From the NCBI GenBank assembly GCA_021307315.1, contig JAJSPD010000003.1:744001-808000 (forward strand): a stretch of DNA of 64,000 nucleotides. The letters run 5' to 3'. The position numbers and the translations under genes were made by a program. Below, piece after piece: positions 1-11,139 of the stretch. The stretch is from Bisporella sp. PMI_857. Taxonomy: Eukaryota; Ascomycota; Leotiomycetes; Helotiales; Helotiaceae. Below the pieces are notes generated by a model that was not told where the DNA came from, did not search any database, and saw nothing but the letters and a program-made list of their open reading frames with translations. Each line of letters starts with the position of its first letter. Within the stretch, counting starts at the first letter, position 1.

Positions 1-550
1 CTTAGAACCACATACCGGCAGCAATCTTCGCTGTCACCGCAGCTGTCAGTTTCTTCGCGGCATTGTGTACTAGCTGAGCTCCTTGACTACAGGTACGTCA
101 GTCATTGCCACAGGCTCCAGGCTTTTGGTCGGACAAGTTGTCAGTGCAAGCATACCTATACCCTCCCAAGACAATCTTGGTACTTGGGCATTGAGTGGAA
201 GCCAGGTTAATCAGCCGCAGCATCTCCGTGCTTCCAGCGGAATCACCGCCAGCAAGGTAGCCGGCAACTGTTGCAGGGTATGTAACACCTTGTACGCCAA
301 TCTTCGCCGTACCAAGCGAGCTTCGAAGAGCAGAGAACCAGGGTGGTCCAGCAATCTCACCGACGTTCCCAGCCTCGCTGGTGCCACGTGCAAAGATGAC
401 TGTTACGTCTTTACAAGCTTCAGAGAGCCCGTTCTCAGTCGTGGGAAGTGCCGCTATGCTGACAGGACCGGCGAACGGATCAGTGGGAAGGGCGGAGAGA
501 GGGCTGGCGAGGGAGAGGAGGACGGCTGTGAGTTGGAGGAGATAATTCAT
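1..550 (-). CDS. Secreted cutinase (CE5), 3' end beyond window
   Basis: Secreted serine esterase of the cutinase family, which hydrolyses cutin and other polyester or short-chain esters outside the cell. It starts at the ATG at 550. Residues 1 to about 20 form a signal peptide (hydrophobic run ending in SPLSALP). The conserved cutinase block VIFARGTSEAGNVG lies near residue 50. Exon 1 is 156..550. An intron at 87..155 (GTATGC...CTGTAG) splits the nucleophile motif: joining 156 to 86 gives GYSQGAQLVHN, so the catalytic Ser codon itself spans the splice. Exon 2 is 16..86, and a second donor (GTATGTGG) begins at 15. The Asp and His of the triad must lie left of the window. Reading through the intron destroys the motif, which supports the splice. 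The gene looks intact as far as it can be seen. Confidence 0.9.
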
Positions 551-3045
551 GGCTATAGATTTCTGTTGAGGTATGCTTGAGTGAGTTTGACTCCTGTACT
601 GATGCTTGATCTCAGATGAGTATCATGGAGTCAGTATGTTCTTATATACCTAAACACCAAACTATTATCTACACTTTCGGTAGTATCCTCAAGTTTTCTG
701 CCCACAACCACCTTCTCAATACAACAACTGCCGATGCATCATATGCTTTGTGCCAAGTTAGTGATAACCTGTGCAGCATCTCAACCTCTGGAGCAGCGAA
801 ACAGACAGCTCATGGTTCATCCAAAAGCAACCGGCTGAATTACACGTTCGTTTCGAACTAAGCAACGTGATAGACTCATACAGAGCGGCCAACTAAACCT
901 AGCCGTAGGTCAACGAATATCGAAAGGGGATTGTAGAGATACATAGCGAGTTGCCTGTTGGGGATGAAAATCCGGGGCGAGAATCCGGGGTACTAGTTCT
1001 ATTTCTCTTGGCATATTGCAAATCGGCCTTTGGACAGCAGGTAATGCATGGAATCTATGCTTTGGAGAACTATATCGACGTGGGATAGACTCGGCTCAAG
1101 AGGCGCTCGATGAGGAGTAAACTGTGTGGCTGCCTTTTTTAGAGAAGCCGAGGTTGAGCAATTATCGCGGGGTTCATGGTGGGTGCTCAAGAACGGACCT
1201 TGTCTGAGGACTGCAAATCAATGATGGTGTTCTCGAAAATGGATGTGCGAATCTTATGCTTAACGAAGTGGACGAGAGCAGAATATTTCTGGAATGGCGA
1301 ATTGGGGAGGCCAAGGAGGCTTCGCTGACGCTAGCGCAGTGCAGACGATCCAAGGTATGGGGGGTGGTGGATAGGATGCTACTCCTATTTCACCTCGCTA
1401 AATCGTATTTTGAACGTTATATAGTTTACATCAATGTCGCCGAGGCAGCTTGTGACCAAAAAAAAGAGCCTTTTTGAGTGTCATGGCAAGCTTGGATATT
1501 GGGAATGTTGTGGAAAACAGGGTTACAGCGGGAATCTCATACATGATGGTTTGGCCATGTGTAATGTCTCGCCCAATTATACCTGTGTAGATATTGACAC
1601 AACGATATATTGGGAATACTAACACATTGTGTGGGATCCTGGGAGCCTGGGCCGTAGACTCCTATGGCCGAGGCCTACAGACCCTCTTGCATTTTGCAAA
1701 AGTTATAGCACAGAACTTATGAATGCTACCATAATTTTGCTGCATACTTTAGTGCTGAGTCGTGCATGCTAAGAAGAATTCCGATCTAGCTTTTTATCAA
1801 CTGGTCGAAATGGCAGGGGGGCGTTTTCTAGGCAGGTGATATATTCCAAAACTAATGCAAGGTCTGAGGCATCCATCTCAAATTTACCTTTTAAGGAGCC
1901 GAGTTAAGAATGTCTCGGGTATGCCACAGTAACGAAATAACAATTCAAGAAAGGTGTGGCTCTTCTTTAGCTTACACCATAGACAACGCATTAAGAAAAT
2001 GTTGCTGAGTGGTGGTATCTTATTGTGCAACGCAGAATAATCGCGACCGGGTGGGCGAAAGAAGGGACAATGATCCCTTCACGATGCCGTGCGAATAGAA
2101 CGTTAGATAGGGCTGAAAACTCCCAAACTTCTCTTGCTTCCATGTTTCCCTTGTTCTTCGGAACCAAATCCAGCTCATCGGCTGACTGCATAGTCAAGGC
2201 TGGATTCGCAAGAAGCCGAGGAACCTCTTCGTTGTAACGGCGGCTTTCTATATCTTCAAATGGGAGATGGTGGTGGCTTGCTCTCGTGGATGGAAAGTGA
2301 GGTTGCCTTTTCGGGTGCATGTGCAGTTTTGCATATATGCAGTTGAATTCTTGGGCCTCGGTCAACATGGATCGCTTTTTAGGAAGTTCACAGTTCCATG
2401 GTATTGAGTTAAGGCTATGCGAGCATAGTATCTGTGCTAATTGCTCTTCAAATTCCGTGTTGCCAAGGCAATGCTCGCTATTAAATGAATAAAGGAGCGG
2501 TAGATGAGATAAGGTATTTGTATGAATACTGTCTGTGGTATCTTCTTTAGATGCACTCGATATCGCCAAACACTGATTTTGCAATTGCAATAGGTAGATA
2601 TAATTCGTAGTTACTATATCGTGCACAGTTTAAATAAAATAAATCACATTTATATAGAAATAAAGACACAGTGTAATAGTTGAAGAGGTTGGATGACAAA
2701 GTTATAATCATATGAACCGCCTGATTTGGAGCTTAGAGTAACCAAGAGCCGCACTACCGTCTCTGATATCTACTCGTAACCACTTCATAAGGTGAGCAAC
2801 GATGTCTAATTGCTACAATGTTTTCCTCCCCAAACGCCGTATTTAGTCGAGTGGGATCCTGAAAGAGGAAAACCACAGACAGAGCATAATCTAACATCTT
2901 TGAAGATCGCTAAAACAACGAAGAGATGTATGCGTGGAAAAGTGACATCTCCACTATTAAGACAGAGAAGAATCATCACAGTCCAACTTTAAAAGCAAAA
3001 CCTCAAACTCCTCAAGGTTGATCCACCAGGGTATCATGCAAATTT
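551..3045. other. Gene-poor intergenic stretch
   Basis: About 2.5 kb between the cutinase start and the 3' end of the mannosyltransferase gene. There are several short open frames, none with a recognisable domain, and no tRNA or rRNA seen. The only frame of any size is the 211-codon one listed separately at 1991..2626. AT-rich patches near 2630..2670 could belong to UTRs, but nothing decisive is visible. Confidence 0.5.
1991..2626 (-). CDS. Possible hypothetical protein, 211 aa
   Basis: Continuous open frame of 211 codons with no domain I recognise. The second half is hydrophilic and protein-like (for example SRRYNEEVPRLLANPAL near residue 130, then an acidic/charged stretch). The first half has a composition closer to random sequence. 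It has no signal peptide or membrane segment. It lies tail-to-head behind the mannosyltransferase gene and far from the cutinase. It could be a real orphan gene, a terminal exon of something longer, or a chance frame. Expression data or an orthologue in a related genome would settle it. Confidence 0.25.
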   Translation of the reverse strand: MHDIVTTNYIYLLQLQNQCLAISSASKEDTTDSIHTNTLSHLPLLYSFNSEHCLGNTEFEEQLAQILCSHSLNSIPWNCELPKKRSMLTEAQEFNCIYAKLHMHPKRQPHFPSTRASHHHLPFEDIESRRYNEEVPRLLANPALTMQSADELDLVPKNKGNMEAREVWEFSALSNVLFARHREGIIVPSFAHPVAIILRCTIRYHHSATFS

Positions 3046-4482
3046 TCAACCTCGTATCTGATCCCACTTCATCCTCATTTCGTGGCACAACGAACTAGAA
3101 TGTCCCGGCGCTTTGACCGTCCGGTTGTACTGGCAGGCTACCAGCGTTATCGTGTTCCAGACATCCCCTTCTAAGTCGTATCCGAACCTTGCAATAGTAT
3201 CTTGACGAGGGCCCCACATACGAACATCCTTAGCATGATTCAGCCAGTCGACCGGGTTCGGTTTCGCTCCATTCAGGTGTAAGAAAACGACTTTTGCGTT
3301 CTTGGTATCTCGGTATGTGGTTTGGTTCTTAATTTCAAGCTGGTAATCGAGACCGGGATGGTGCTGGGCTATACCAGAGAATACAAAGGAACCATCGGTA
3401 AAGTGGCCCACTACTTGAGCTCGTTCTCGCACTTGGTAATAGGGAAGATTCAGGGCCTTCGCGGCTGCCACCCAGGTTTCTTTGTCACCTTCTCCTGGTC
3501 CATTCTGAGAAAGCAATCTGTAAAAGAATGGTGGTCCATATATGTTGTAGTATAGAGCGAGAAGGAGTGAGTTTGCGTGTTTGCTTTTCGATATGAGCAT
3601 TTGTCCAGATTCACTCGACGCGTGTTCTGTCACTGGTGGCACTTTTTGGTCGCTTATGTTATAAAATAAATGAGAAGCCGTCGATGCCCAGAAGTCGGGC
3701 CAGGTTATCAGACCAGTTGAGATGTATGGTTCCTGACGGAACAACTCCGATACGTCGATCAACGGGATACTATCAGCATCTAAGAAAACAACATTCTCAA
3801 AGCTACTGAAGATGATGCTGAAGATCTTGTACTGATACCTTGCAATTTGAATATTGGTGAAGTCGGAAATGACTAGACATCGAGCGTTCAAGCTCTTGAA
3901 CATAACCTCGCAAGTGTAATGATCATAGTCATCTCTGGTTGGGAGAAAAACTTCAACAGGTAATTCCGGATTCTGCTTTCGAATCATAAGCACCGAAAAT
4001 ATTGCGGTTGCAGTATACCGTCCTCCACCAACGATTACAGCTCCTTGCGAGTGCTTCCGGTAAGGTATCGAGGTAGTTGGAAGTAGTTTTAAAAGCACGC
4101 TATGCGCAAGTTTCGAATCGAGAATGTCCTCCTCAGATAAGTGTATAATATCTCGGCGCTTTGTGGTCCGATCGAGCTGATCGACTCCAACATCTATATT
4201 ACAAGGTTCTACTTTCAAAGACGAGAATCGAGGTTGTAGAACGTGCATCCAATCGATAACCTGTGCAAAGCTCTCCATGAACTGACGTCGCTGAGTAGTA
4301 TACACTTCGTCGCTAAGTAGCGTCAAGGACTGCTGATTTTGTCGAGGATATGGTGAGTAAAGGTAAATTGTTAAGCTGCTAAAGCTCAGAAAAGAAAGCA
4401 GAAGCAGGGGCTTTCGACCACACTTCGACAACATGATCAGAAAGAAACAATAAGCAAGCAGAACTAGAAAGAGGCTGTTCAT
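3046..4482 (-). CDS. MNN1-family alpha-mannosyltransferase (GT71)
   Basis: Golgi type II membrane glycosyltransferase of the MNN1/GT71 family. Its members add alpha-linked mannose from GDP-mannose to N- or O-glycans of secreted and cell-wall proteins. Single exon, 478 aa. Residues about 1-45 hold a short N-terminus and a hydrophobic anchor (PLLLLSFLSFSSLTIYLYS). The catalytic domain starts near residue 145 (GAVIVGGGRYTATAIFSVL) and contains VFLPTRDDYDHYTCE at about 178 and the metal/nucleotide-binding DxD in VVFLDADSIP (D235, D237). Internal Met17 is an alternative start that would keep the anchor. Length fits the family (450-650 aa). The gene stands alone, with about 1.4 kb of open upstream DNA. 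No frameshift or stop is seen, so it is probably functional. The exact linkage it makes cannot be read from sequence. Confidence 0.85.
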   Translation of the reverse strand: MNSLFLVLLAYCFFLIMLSKCGRKPLLLLSFLSFSSLTIYLYSPYPRQNQQSLTLLSDEVYTTQRRQFMESFAQVIDWMHVLQPRFSSLKVEPCNIDVGVDQLDRTTKRRDIIHLSEEDILDSKLAHSVLLKLLPTTSIPYRKHSQGAVIVGGGRYTATAIFSVLMIRKQNPELPVEVFLPTRDDYDHYTCEVMFKSLNARCLVISDFTNIQIARYQYKIFSIIFSSFENVVFLDADSIPLIDVSELFRQEPYISTGLITWPDFWASTASHLFYNISDQKVPPVTEHASSESGQMLISKSKHANSLLLALYYNIYGPPFFYRLLSQNGPGEGDKETWVAAAKALNLPYYQVRERAQVVGHFTDGSFVFSGIAQHHPGLDYQLEIKNQTTYRDTKNAKVVFLHLNGAKPNPVDWLNHAKDVRMWGPRQDTIARFGYDLEGDVWNTITLVACQYNRTVKAPGHSSSLCHEMRMKWDQIRG

Positions 4483-5868
4483 AAAATAAGCTTTTAAAAA
4501 AAAGATGTCTAATTCATCACTTTGAAAAGGTGGGTTTGAGAAGGACAGAAGAAATCGAAGTTGGCTTCACAGTTACCAACACAACCATTATCTAAATGGT
4601 CGGATTGTTCAGACTAACAAAAATGGGTTTTCCGAACACTGCGCCATCTGGGTACCGCTACACTGGGTCGTGCCGCGGTTCCCTTTGCTGACCGCAAGCC
4701 AAACAGGGGCCAACGGACCAATCAAAATATAGAACTAGGACTAAAATAGGGCTTGCAGGGTCATGAACGACAGCGCTAAATCCGTGCATGACAGTGTAAC
4801 ATTTCCAACAGCACAGCCGGCAAGTGCGCGGCTATTTAGGATATAGCGATGGCTGAGGCAGCAATCCTATATATGATCCTGTTGGCTATGCGCCAAATTT
4901 ATCCTTTGTTGGACCCCCCTCATAAAAATCGGCTTCAGCGTGCTATTAGCGGCGGGCATAATTGAAATGGACAAATTTCGGGGGTAATATGGTGCATCTC
5001 AAATCATAGAAAAGAGTTGCATGAGCTCCAGAATATAACATTTCGTGACACTAGCGATAAGCGAATCACAATAGTGATCCGCTTTCTAATTGTTGGTGGC
5101 TTTCTCATTTGTTGGTGATGTGGATATATCCGTGCATCAGAGTGGGACGTCAACCTGTTATCGGAGTTACTCACGCATAACCAACAGTGGTCAATATCCT
5201 GTCGTTGAATGGCTAAAATTTGGTCTAATATGCGTACACAATGATCAATCAATTATAACCACCACTGGTAAATATATGGTACTATCGCATCAGCTTGCAC
5301 GGTATTTATTTCTCTTTACATGTTCATTAGCGATTGAATCATCACGTATTGCGCGGCAACAGATCGAGGAAGGGAGTATCCGCCCCATTCATTCCACGGT
5401 TTTTATTGGATAATCCATGATTCCAGCAGAGTGGTTCACCCCTGACCTTGCAATGATCCGGCATTTCCAGGCGGTTACTGTAACGCATCTGCGCGTCTTT
5501 TATCACCGTGTATCTGTGCTACAAATAGTTCGTCTCATATAAATCTAACAGCGATTAGATAATCTTGTTCAGCGCTTATCTTTGCTCCAGAGATAGCAGG
5601 TTCCCGAGATAATGTGAGGATTTTGTTCCACATTAGTTTCATTTGAAATCGAAAGTGCAAGCAAAGATGAAAAGCCCATAGCTACCAATGAACATGACCT
5701 GTACCAGATTTCCTATAATGTCACGTGTGGAGAGGCGCTGTATGCCAAGGCTGTGCTTAACTGTGACCTAGCCTAAAGGGATGGCTAAATGACGAGGTTC
5801 CATGTTGATGGAAAATCATTTTGTTGTTCAAGATGAAGAGACGACTGGTCATTTCAGCGAGTTGAAAA
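4483..5868. other. Intergenic region, no gene seen
   Basis: About 1.4 kb upstream of both the mannosyltransferase (minus) and the beta-lactamase-like relic (plus). Open frames are short and lack domain signals. A CACGTG core occurs near 5720. Nothing else supportable was found. Confidence 0.45.
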
Positions 5869-7448
5869 ATGGGTCAAACTCCACTAGCGTCTGTACCGTC
5901 AACGCCTTTCACCCCAGACTTCAGTGCCCTAGTCAACTCTGTACTTGAAGACTGGAAAGTAGCTGGAATTGCTGTTGCTGTGGTAGATGGGGATTCCAAC
6001 TTTTTTCGGGCAAGTGGCTGAAAATTACTACCTTGCGGTCTATCAGGTCTGACCCGCTTAGCGATATGGCTTCACAAAATTGCCTGATGTGCCTGTAGAG
6101 CCAGAAACGGTCTTCTACTGCGCAAGTACCACCAAGGCTTTCACTGCTGCCGCTTCATCTCTACTGGTAGATGATGAAAGGCATCCCCAGGTCCAATGGA
6201 ACACCCCCATAAATCAGTTGATCCCCGAAGACTTTGTTCTAGAGGATGACTACTGGACACAACACATCATGATCCAAGATGCCCTAACCCATAGAACTGG
6301 TCTCCCAGGACATTTTCTAGCATATTATGGCAAGAATTCGACGCCGAAAGACCTCGTCAGAGTTCTACGCAGTCTCAAGTTGACTCGTGAGCCGAGAACG
6401 AGACTTCAGTACTGCAACCTCATGTACGTGGTTATCTGCCATGTCATTGAAAGCGTGACTGGATCCTGGCTTGGTGGCTTTTTCAAAAACAGGATATAGG
6501 ATCCATTGGGAAAGTCGTCAACCCTTTTCCACATTGAAGATGTGTTGAAAAGCGGAAAGCCTATAGCTACTGGCTATGCCTGGGATCCTGACGAGAAAGC
6601 ACATGTCGCTGCGTCCTGGAACCCGATTTCGGGTGACGGAGCGGGAGGTATATTCTCTAATGTCCTGGACTATGCGAAATGGATCAGGTCGATGATTGAG
6701 CGCAACGGACCATTGTCTCAAGCAGGGTATTATGCAGTTACTTCCCCACAGATCCTGTACGACTAGAAATTGCCCACTCATTCAGACATACTCTACAGTT
6801 ATGGGTGGGTGGCCTCGTTTTATCAAGGGGAGCGTATTCTCTGGAATTCGGGCGGCCTAGATGGATTTGATTCTCAGGTTGCTTACCTGCCAGATCGAAA
6901 ATGGGGCATCGTTCTATTATCTAATACTTCCCTAAATGGCGCCTACGCAATCGGGAAGTTACAATACCACCTGATCGACGAACTTTTAAAGGTACCAAGC
7001 TCAAAACGTGTGGATTGGGATGCTTTGTAGGGGTTCTACTTTCATTCTGTAATGATACGTATAGTTGACTGGAAAGGAGGCAGCAGAAGTCTATGAGCAT
7101 GCTCGAGAATCACTCTTCCATAATAGTCCACAATTGCCTCTGTCTCTTCCTCTTTTAGCTTATGTAGGAACTTACTCACACCCAAGCTATCTGTCTGTCG
7201 AAGTTTCACTAAAAGCTAGAGCACTCTATATTGATGGTAGTGATCGCATATGGCCACTCGTTATAGAACTAGAACATGTGTCTGGTGAAGGCTTCTTGGT
7301 GAGATATCGTACCAAAACCTCATGGCCATGGGCTGTTACGAAGATCGAGTTTCATATTGGGGCTGATGGAACTGTTGATCGAATGGGCGGGTTGTTTGAG
7401 GAAAGCATGGCTCCCGAATTGGCTTGGTTTGAGCGAGTGAAGATGTGA
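5869..7448 (+). pseudogene. Decayed serine beta-lactamase-like esterase/transferase gene
   Basis: Relic of a Beta-lactamase (PF00144) family protein, the fungal group that includes LovD-like acyltransferases and class C-type esterases. Exon 1 starts at ATG 5869. A GC-AG intron at 6010..6061 (donor GCAAGT, CTGAC branch, TTAG acceptor) keeps the frame and restores the family string YGFTKLPD. The active-site S-x-x-K is visible in CASTTKAF, and a Y-x-N in QYCNLMYV. Homology then continues in one frame across two TAG stops: at 6497-6499, where the family has Trp (I-W-x-PLG), and at 6764-6766. After a third TAG at 7028-7030 the C-terminal part resumes in another frame at about 7065 (PLSLPLLAYVGTY). 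No GT/GC-AG intron repairs any of the three lesions. I conclude the gene is disabled, although stop readthrough cannot be formally excluded from sequence alone. Confidence 0.75.
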
Positions 7449-7617
7449 ATGCTTTCTCTCCGTATCCATGGAGCAAATGAACGATAAAAGGAACAAGATA
7501 CACAAATTTAGTTGTTCAATTTTGAGAACCCTGTGCTTGCACAACAGCACAAGGCTGAAACACATTGATTTCCTCATCTGTGACGACTGATTGAACAGAG
7601 GCGGCTTCAATCGATTC

Positions 7618-9002
7618 CTATGTAGCCTCGCCAATTCTTGCTCTATTACATAACTCCAAAAGCTTGAGACTAACCCATTCGAAGTCGCCTAACTCGAGAT
7701 AAATTTGGCCACTAAGTCTCACCCACATGGCTCCATTGTAGAAAAAAAACTGTAGGTAAGTGTCGAAATCCTTGACAGCAGTTATTGTTAGCCACTTTTG
7801 GATCTTGATTGCGTCTTCCTCGGCGAAACATCCTTGATCTGATGGCATACTCTTAGCAGTTGCCATTTTTGAAGAGAACTTCAGTGGTAATTGAACATTA
7901 GTAAAACAGCATTTCGTTATCGTTTTTGTTCTGTTGTCCATGGTGCCTGTTCCCAAGATTTCAGAGACGATCTTTCCGCCTCGTTCTGCGAGATCAGAAC
8001 AGTATGTCCTGATTGCTTCCTCCCCTCCACAGACCTTATCTCGAAAATTCAGTGCGGCTGGAATACAAAGGTATGGAGTATAGTCGATGGTGGCAACAAA
8101 TTCGAAAAGATGGACGAATGGAGACTTCCCCTTTGGAAACACAGATCTGTCTAGCAATTCGTATCCGTGAGACGTAGGAATTGATGTCCGGATCAGATGC
8201 TGATTACGAAGTGGGACATAGAAAACTGCGCATCCTCGTGGAACATATAGCCATCTAAACACATGTAAGATGGCCGCAATCTGTGGGTTAAAATAACTTA
8301 CTTGTAGCAATTACTGACGAAAAAGTCAGGACTCACGTCACCCAAATGTGTCAAATCAATGTGCCCAACTCCGTGAGCCCCATCAATCAGACTTAAGATG
8401 CTGAGATCTTTGCACGCCTGTACCAGACCCTCCCAAGGCATCCTGGCACCAGGGAACGTCAAGACCGTGTCAAACATTGCTAACCTTACGTTCTTCCCTT
8501 CTTTTCTCAACTTTGCTACGCCATCATGGAACAAATTCAAAATATCCTCATCTTCAACCGGATAGTTTAGCACAATCTCATGGCATTTCAGCGGAGTTAT
8601 CTCCGCTATCGATGCCAAAGTTTTCTCACAGGCACTATAAATGGTGCTGAAGTGGACGACAACATCATTCTCCTCATACTTCAAATTCCGAAGGACAGTG
8701 TTAATACCTGTAGTGGCGTTTGGTACAAAGACAATGTCATCGATCGGCGCCCCAAGGAGTGGCGCGATAGCTGCACGAGACGAATCTATGAAGTTTGGAA
8801 GGTCATAAACAATGAAAGAATCCGGTCGTTCTTGAGCCAGGTCACTAAACTCGTTTTGTGCCGAACGGACAAGCCTGGGATATGCGCCAAAAGAGCCATG
8901 GTTCAGCGGTGTGTATGATGGTGAGAATTCGAAATGGGCGTCCCTCATAGGATGACCGAATGGAACCTTTTTTTCCATGCTCCAATGCTTGGGAATCCTC
9001 AT
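7618..9002 (-). CDS. PLP-dependent aminotransferase class V (isopenicillin-N-epimerase/Egt2-like)
   Basis: Fold-type I PLP enzyme of 445 aa. The family contains isopenicillin N epimerase-like proteins, cysteine desulfurase-like lyases and the fungal ergothioneine C-S lyase Egt2, so the substrate is probably a sulfur or amino-acid metabolite. Exon 1 is 8302..9002 and exon 2 is 7618..8254, with a 47-nt intron at 8255..8301 (GTAAGT...TTTAG) that joins FVSNCYK to WLYVPRG. Visible landmarks are LNHGSFGAYP (residues about 32-41), FVPNATTGINTVLRN near 92 (phosphate-binding region), LIDGAHGVGHI (D207 for the PLP pyridine nitrogen, H210) and the Schiff-base lysine in SNCYKW (K234). No stop or frameshift is seen. 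The gene is divergent from the M24 peptidase across about 600 bp that hold a 14-bp palindrome. It lacks any fused Egt1-like domain, so an ergothioneine role is only one option. Confidence 0.87.
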
Positions 9003-9364
9003 GAATGGTGAGCTTGTGAAGCCGTATGTTACTTGCGATGTTGATTGATGTATGGTTTTATAATATTAGTATATGTTGAAGTGATCATGAACAAAACATC
9101 TTTAAGAAAACATGTCTATCTGATTCACAGATGATAAATAGCTTCAATTTGGACTCTTATCAAGATACCACCGAGGTTTTGAAGAAAAGCGGGGTTCTTT
9201 GATCTGGTCGTGCAATGTCACGTAGGGCGAGCTCAACCAAACTATCCCAATTTCATTCAAGAGCTGACTAAGACAAGACAATATTGCAAAAAATTACAAA
9301 TATTGATGTTGAAGTCAGCGAAGATGAGATTGTTTCCCCGGCCAGATTATCAAGTGGGTGATAT

Positions 9365-9378
9365 ACATCACGTGATGT
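9365..9378. promoter_or_regulatory. 14-bp perfect palindrome with E-box core in divergent promoter
   Basis: ACATCACGTGATGT reads identically on both strands and contains the bHLH core CACGTG. It sits between the divergent aminotransferase (start 9002, minus) and M24 peptidase (start 9606, plus), about 360 and 230 bp from their start codons, which is a plausible position for a shared upstream activator. The sequence is seen directly; the regulatory role is inferred. Confidence 0.45.
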
Positions 9379-9605
9379 TAACTGTAGGATGTGTCACCGA
9401 GTCTTTCCATGGAGGAGACTGCGGATGACTTTGACCAAAATTCTCATGAATCTTATTCCATGTTCCTCTTCAATTTTACAGCCTACACATCTGGATAAAA
9501 TCCTTTGAGATCACCCCACCTTCCTCTTTGGGATAGCTTGGATTCTGAACTACAGCTCCTCGCCAGGAATGGAAAGAGCCTGATCTGTTGTCAAAGGAAC
9601 CAAAC

Positions 9606-11139
9606 ATGTTCTACCAAATTTCATCAATCGTCGTCTGCCTCCAGCTTGTGCTGTCAGTATGTGTTAAAGCACGAGATACCAGTCAACCAAGATACCACAC
9701 TCTGCCGCCATTGAGGGAGCAAGCGGAACTTAAAAATGCTTGGACCAAAGAGAGGAAAGCAAATATTCCTCACCTCTTAGAGAAATATGACCTGGGAGCT
9801 TGGTTGGCAAGTTTCCCTTCGCTGTATATGACTCTTAAAGGCTAATAGGGCGGTAAGATGAGCGAGAAGGAATATGCTGAAGATACTGTGTTCTGGTCCC
9901 TCAAATCAGCCACCCAGTTCTCGGCAAGACGAAGGACAGTGACATTGTTCCTTGCAAATGTGACTGATGATTCTCCGCTAGAATATAATTGGATTGATAA
10001 TACTCCCACCGTATGGTCTGATCTCCTTGATGTGCTGGAAAAGCACAATCCTGCCACTATTGCTGTTAACGTCGACCCTCAAATTGCATTTAGTTCTGGT
10101 CTCCATGTTGGAGAATATGACAATATTATCGGTGAGCTCGGGCCATATTGGGCCGAAAGATTTAGAAGCGTTCCTATGCTTGCAGTTGAATACATAGGTA
10201 CTATGCCTCGCGGACAGCTAGAGTGGTATAAAAAGTTGATGGAGACTGCCTGGGCAATGATATCCGAAGCTTTCAGTGAGAGCGTTATTGTCCCTGGGAA
10301 AACCACAACTGAAGATGTCGAGTGGTGGCTTCGAGAAAAGATCCAAGAGCAGAATTATACGACATGGTGCGTCAGAGCCCGGGAGTGCAATTCCTATTCC
10401 GCAAAGCCCGATGCATCACTTGCTCTGACAAAATGGAACTGATGTAATAAATAGGTTCCAGTCTGATGTCAATATTGTGGGCTCTGGTGGTGTCTTTCAC
10501 CTGAGCACATCAATTCAAAATAACACTATCCAGTATGGAGACATGCTACATGTAGATTTTGGCGTCACTGCGCTCGGCATGAATACTGATACACAACATC
10601 TCGCTTATGTTCTCAAACCAGGAGAGGCAGAGAAGGATATCCCAATGGGACTCATTGATGGCTTGAAGAAAGCAAACCGCCTGCAAGATATAGTGAAAGA
10701 TAATATGAAGGTTGGAACTTCTGGTAATGAAATCCTGAAAATTTGCTTGGATCAGATGAAGAGCGAAGGATTTGGAGGAAGAGTCTATTCTCACCCTATT
10801 GGGGACTGGGGACACTCTGCGGGCACCCTTATAGGTAAGAGAGTTGAAATTTGAATTGCTTATAAGAAATCACTAATTGAAGAAGGAATGTTTAACCTTC
10901 AAGATACGGTAGATGTCCTTGGTGATCTTCCCCTCTTAGATAAAACATATTATTCTGTTGAATTATACGCCGAGCACTTTGTTCCCGAACTCAACGAGAC
11001 ACTGCCATTTTACTTGGAGGAAGATATTTACTGGGCAGACGAGAAGAATGGCTGGGATTGGGTTTATGGAAGACAAGAAAAGTTCCATCTGATTCGTTCG
11101 GGATCAGAAACAGGGGAATTCGTTATTCAGGAACTATAA
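9606..11139 (+). CDS. Secreted M24 metallopeptidase (Xaa-Pro aminopeptidase/creatinase fold)
   Basis: Pita-bread-fold metallopeptidase of 447 aa, probably acting on N-terminal Xaa-Pro bonds or a related small substrate. CDS = join(9606..9806, 9858..10366, 10455..10834, 10886..11139). ATG 9606 gives a signal peptide (IVVCLQLVLSVCVKA), pointing to secretion. Intron 1 (9807..9857) has a GC donor (GCAAGT) and rejoins DLGAWL to MSEKEYAED. Introns 2 and 3 are GT-AG, and intron 2 restores TTWFQSDVNI. Metal-site residues are visible in order: D271 and D282 (HVDFGVTALGMNTDTQH), H357 (GHSAG), E389 (SVELYAEHF) and a Glu in RQEKFHL. The N-terminal creatinase-like lobe covers about residues 30-230. All four exons fit one frame, so apparent stops in the raw frames are intronic. 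Some close family members are annotated as Xaa-Pro dipeptidase-like; the substrate is not certain. Confidence 0.87.

Noticed and set aside
83..580. 165-codon plus frame over the cutinase gene
   Set aside because: Antisense to a well-supported cutinase with signal peptide and conserved motif. Shadow.
9845..10854. Apparent stops in the M24 peptidase
   Set aside because: All three are inside introns: the GC-AG intron 9807..9857 and the GT-AG introns 10367..10454 and 10835..10885. Splicing gives one intact 447-aa frame, so it is not a pseudogene.
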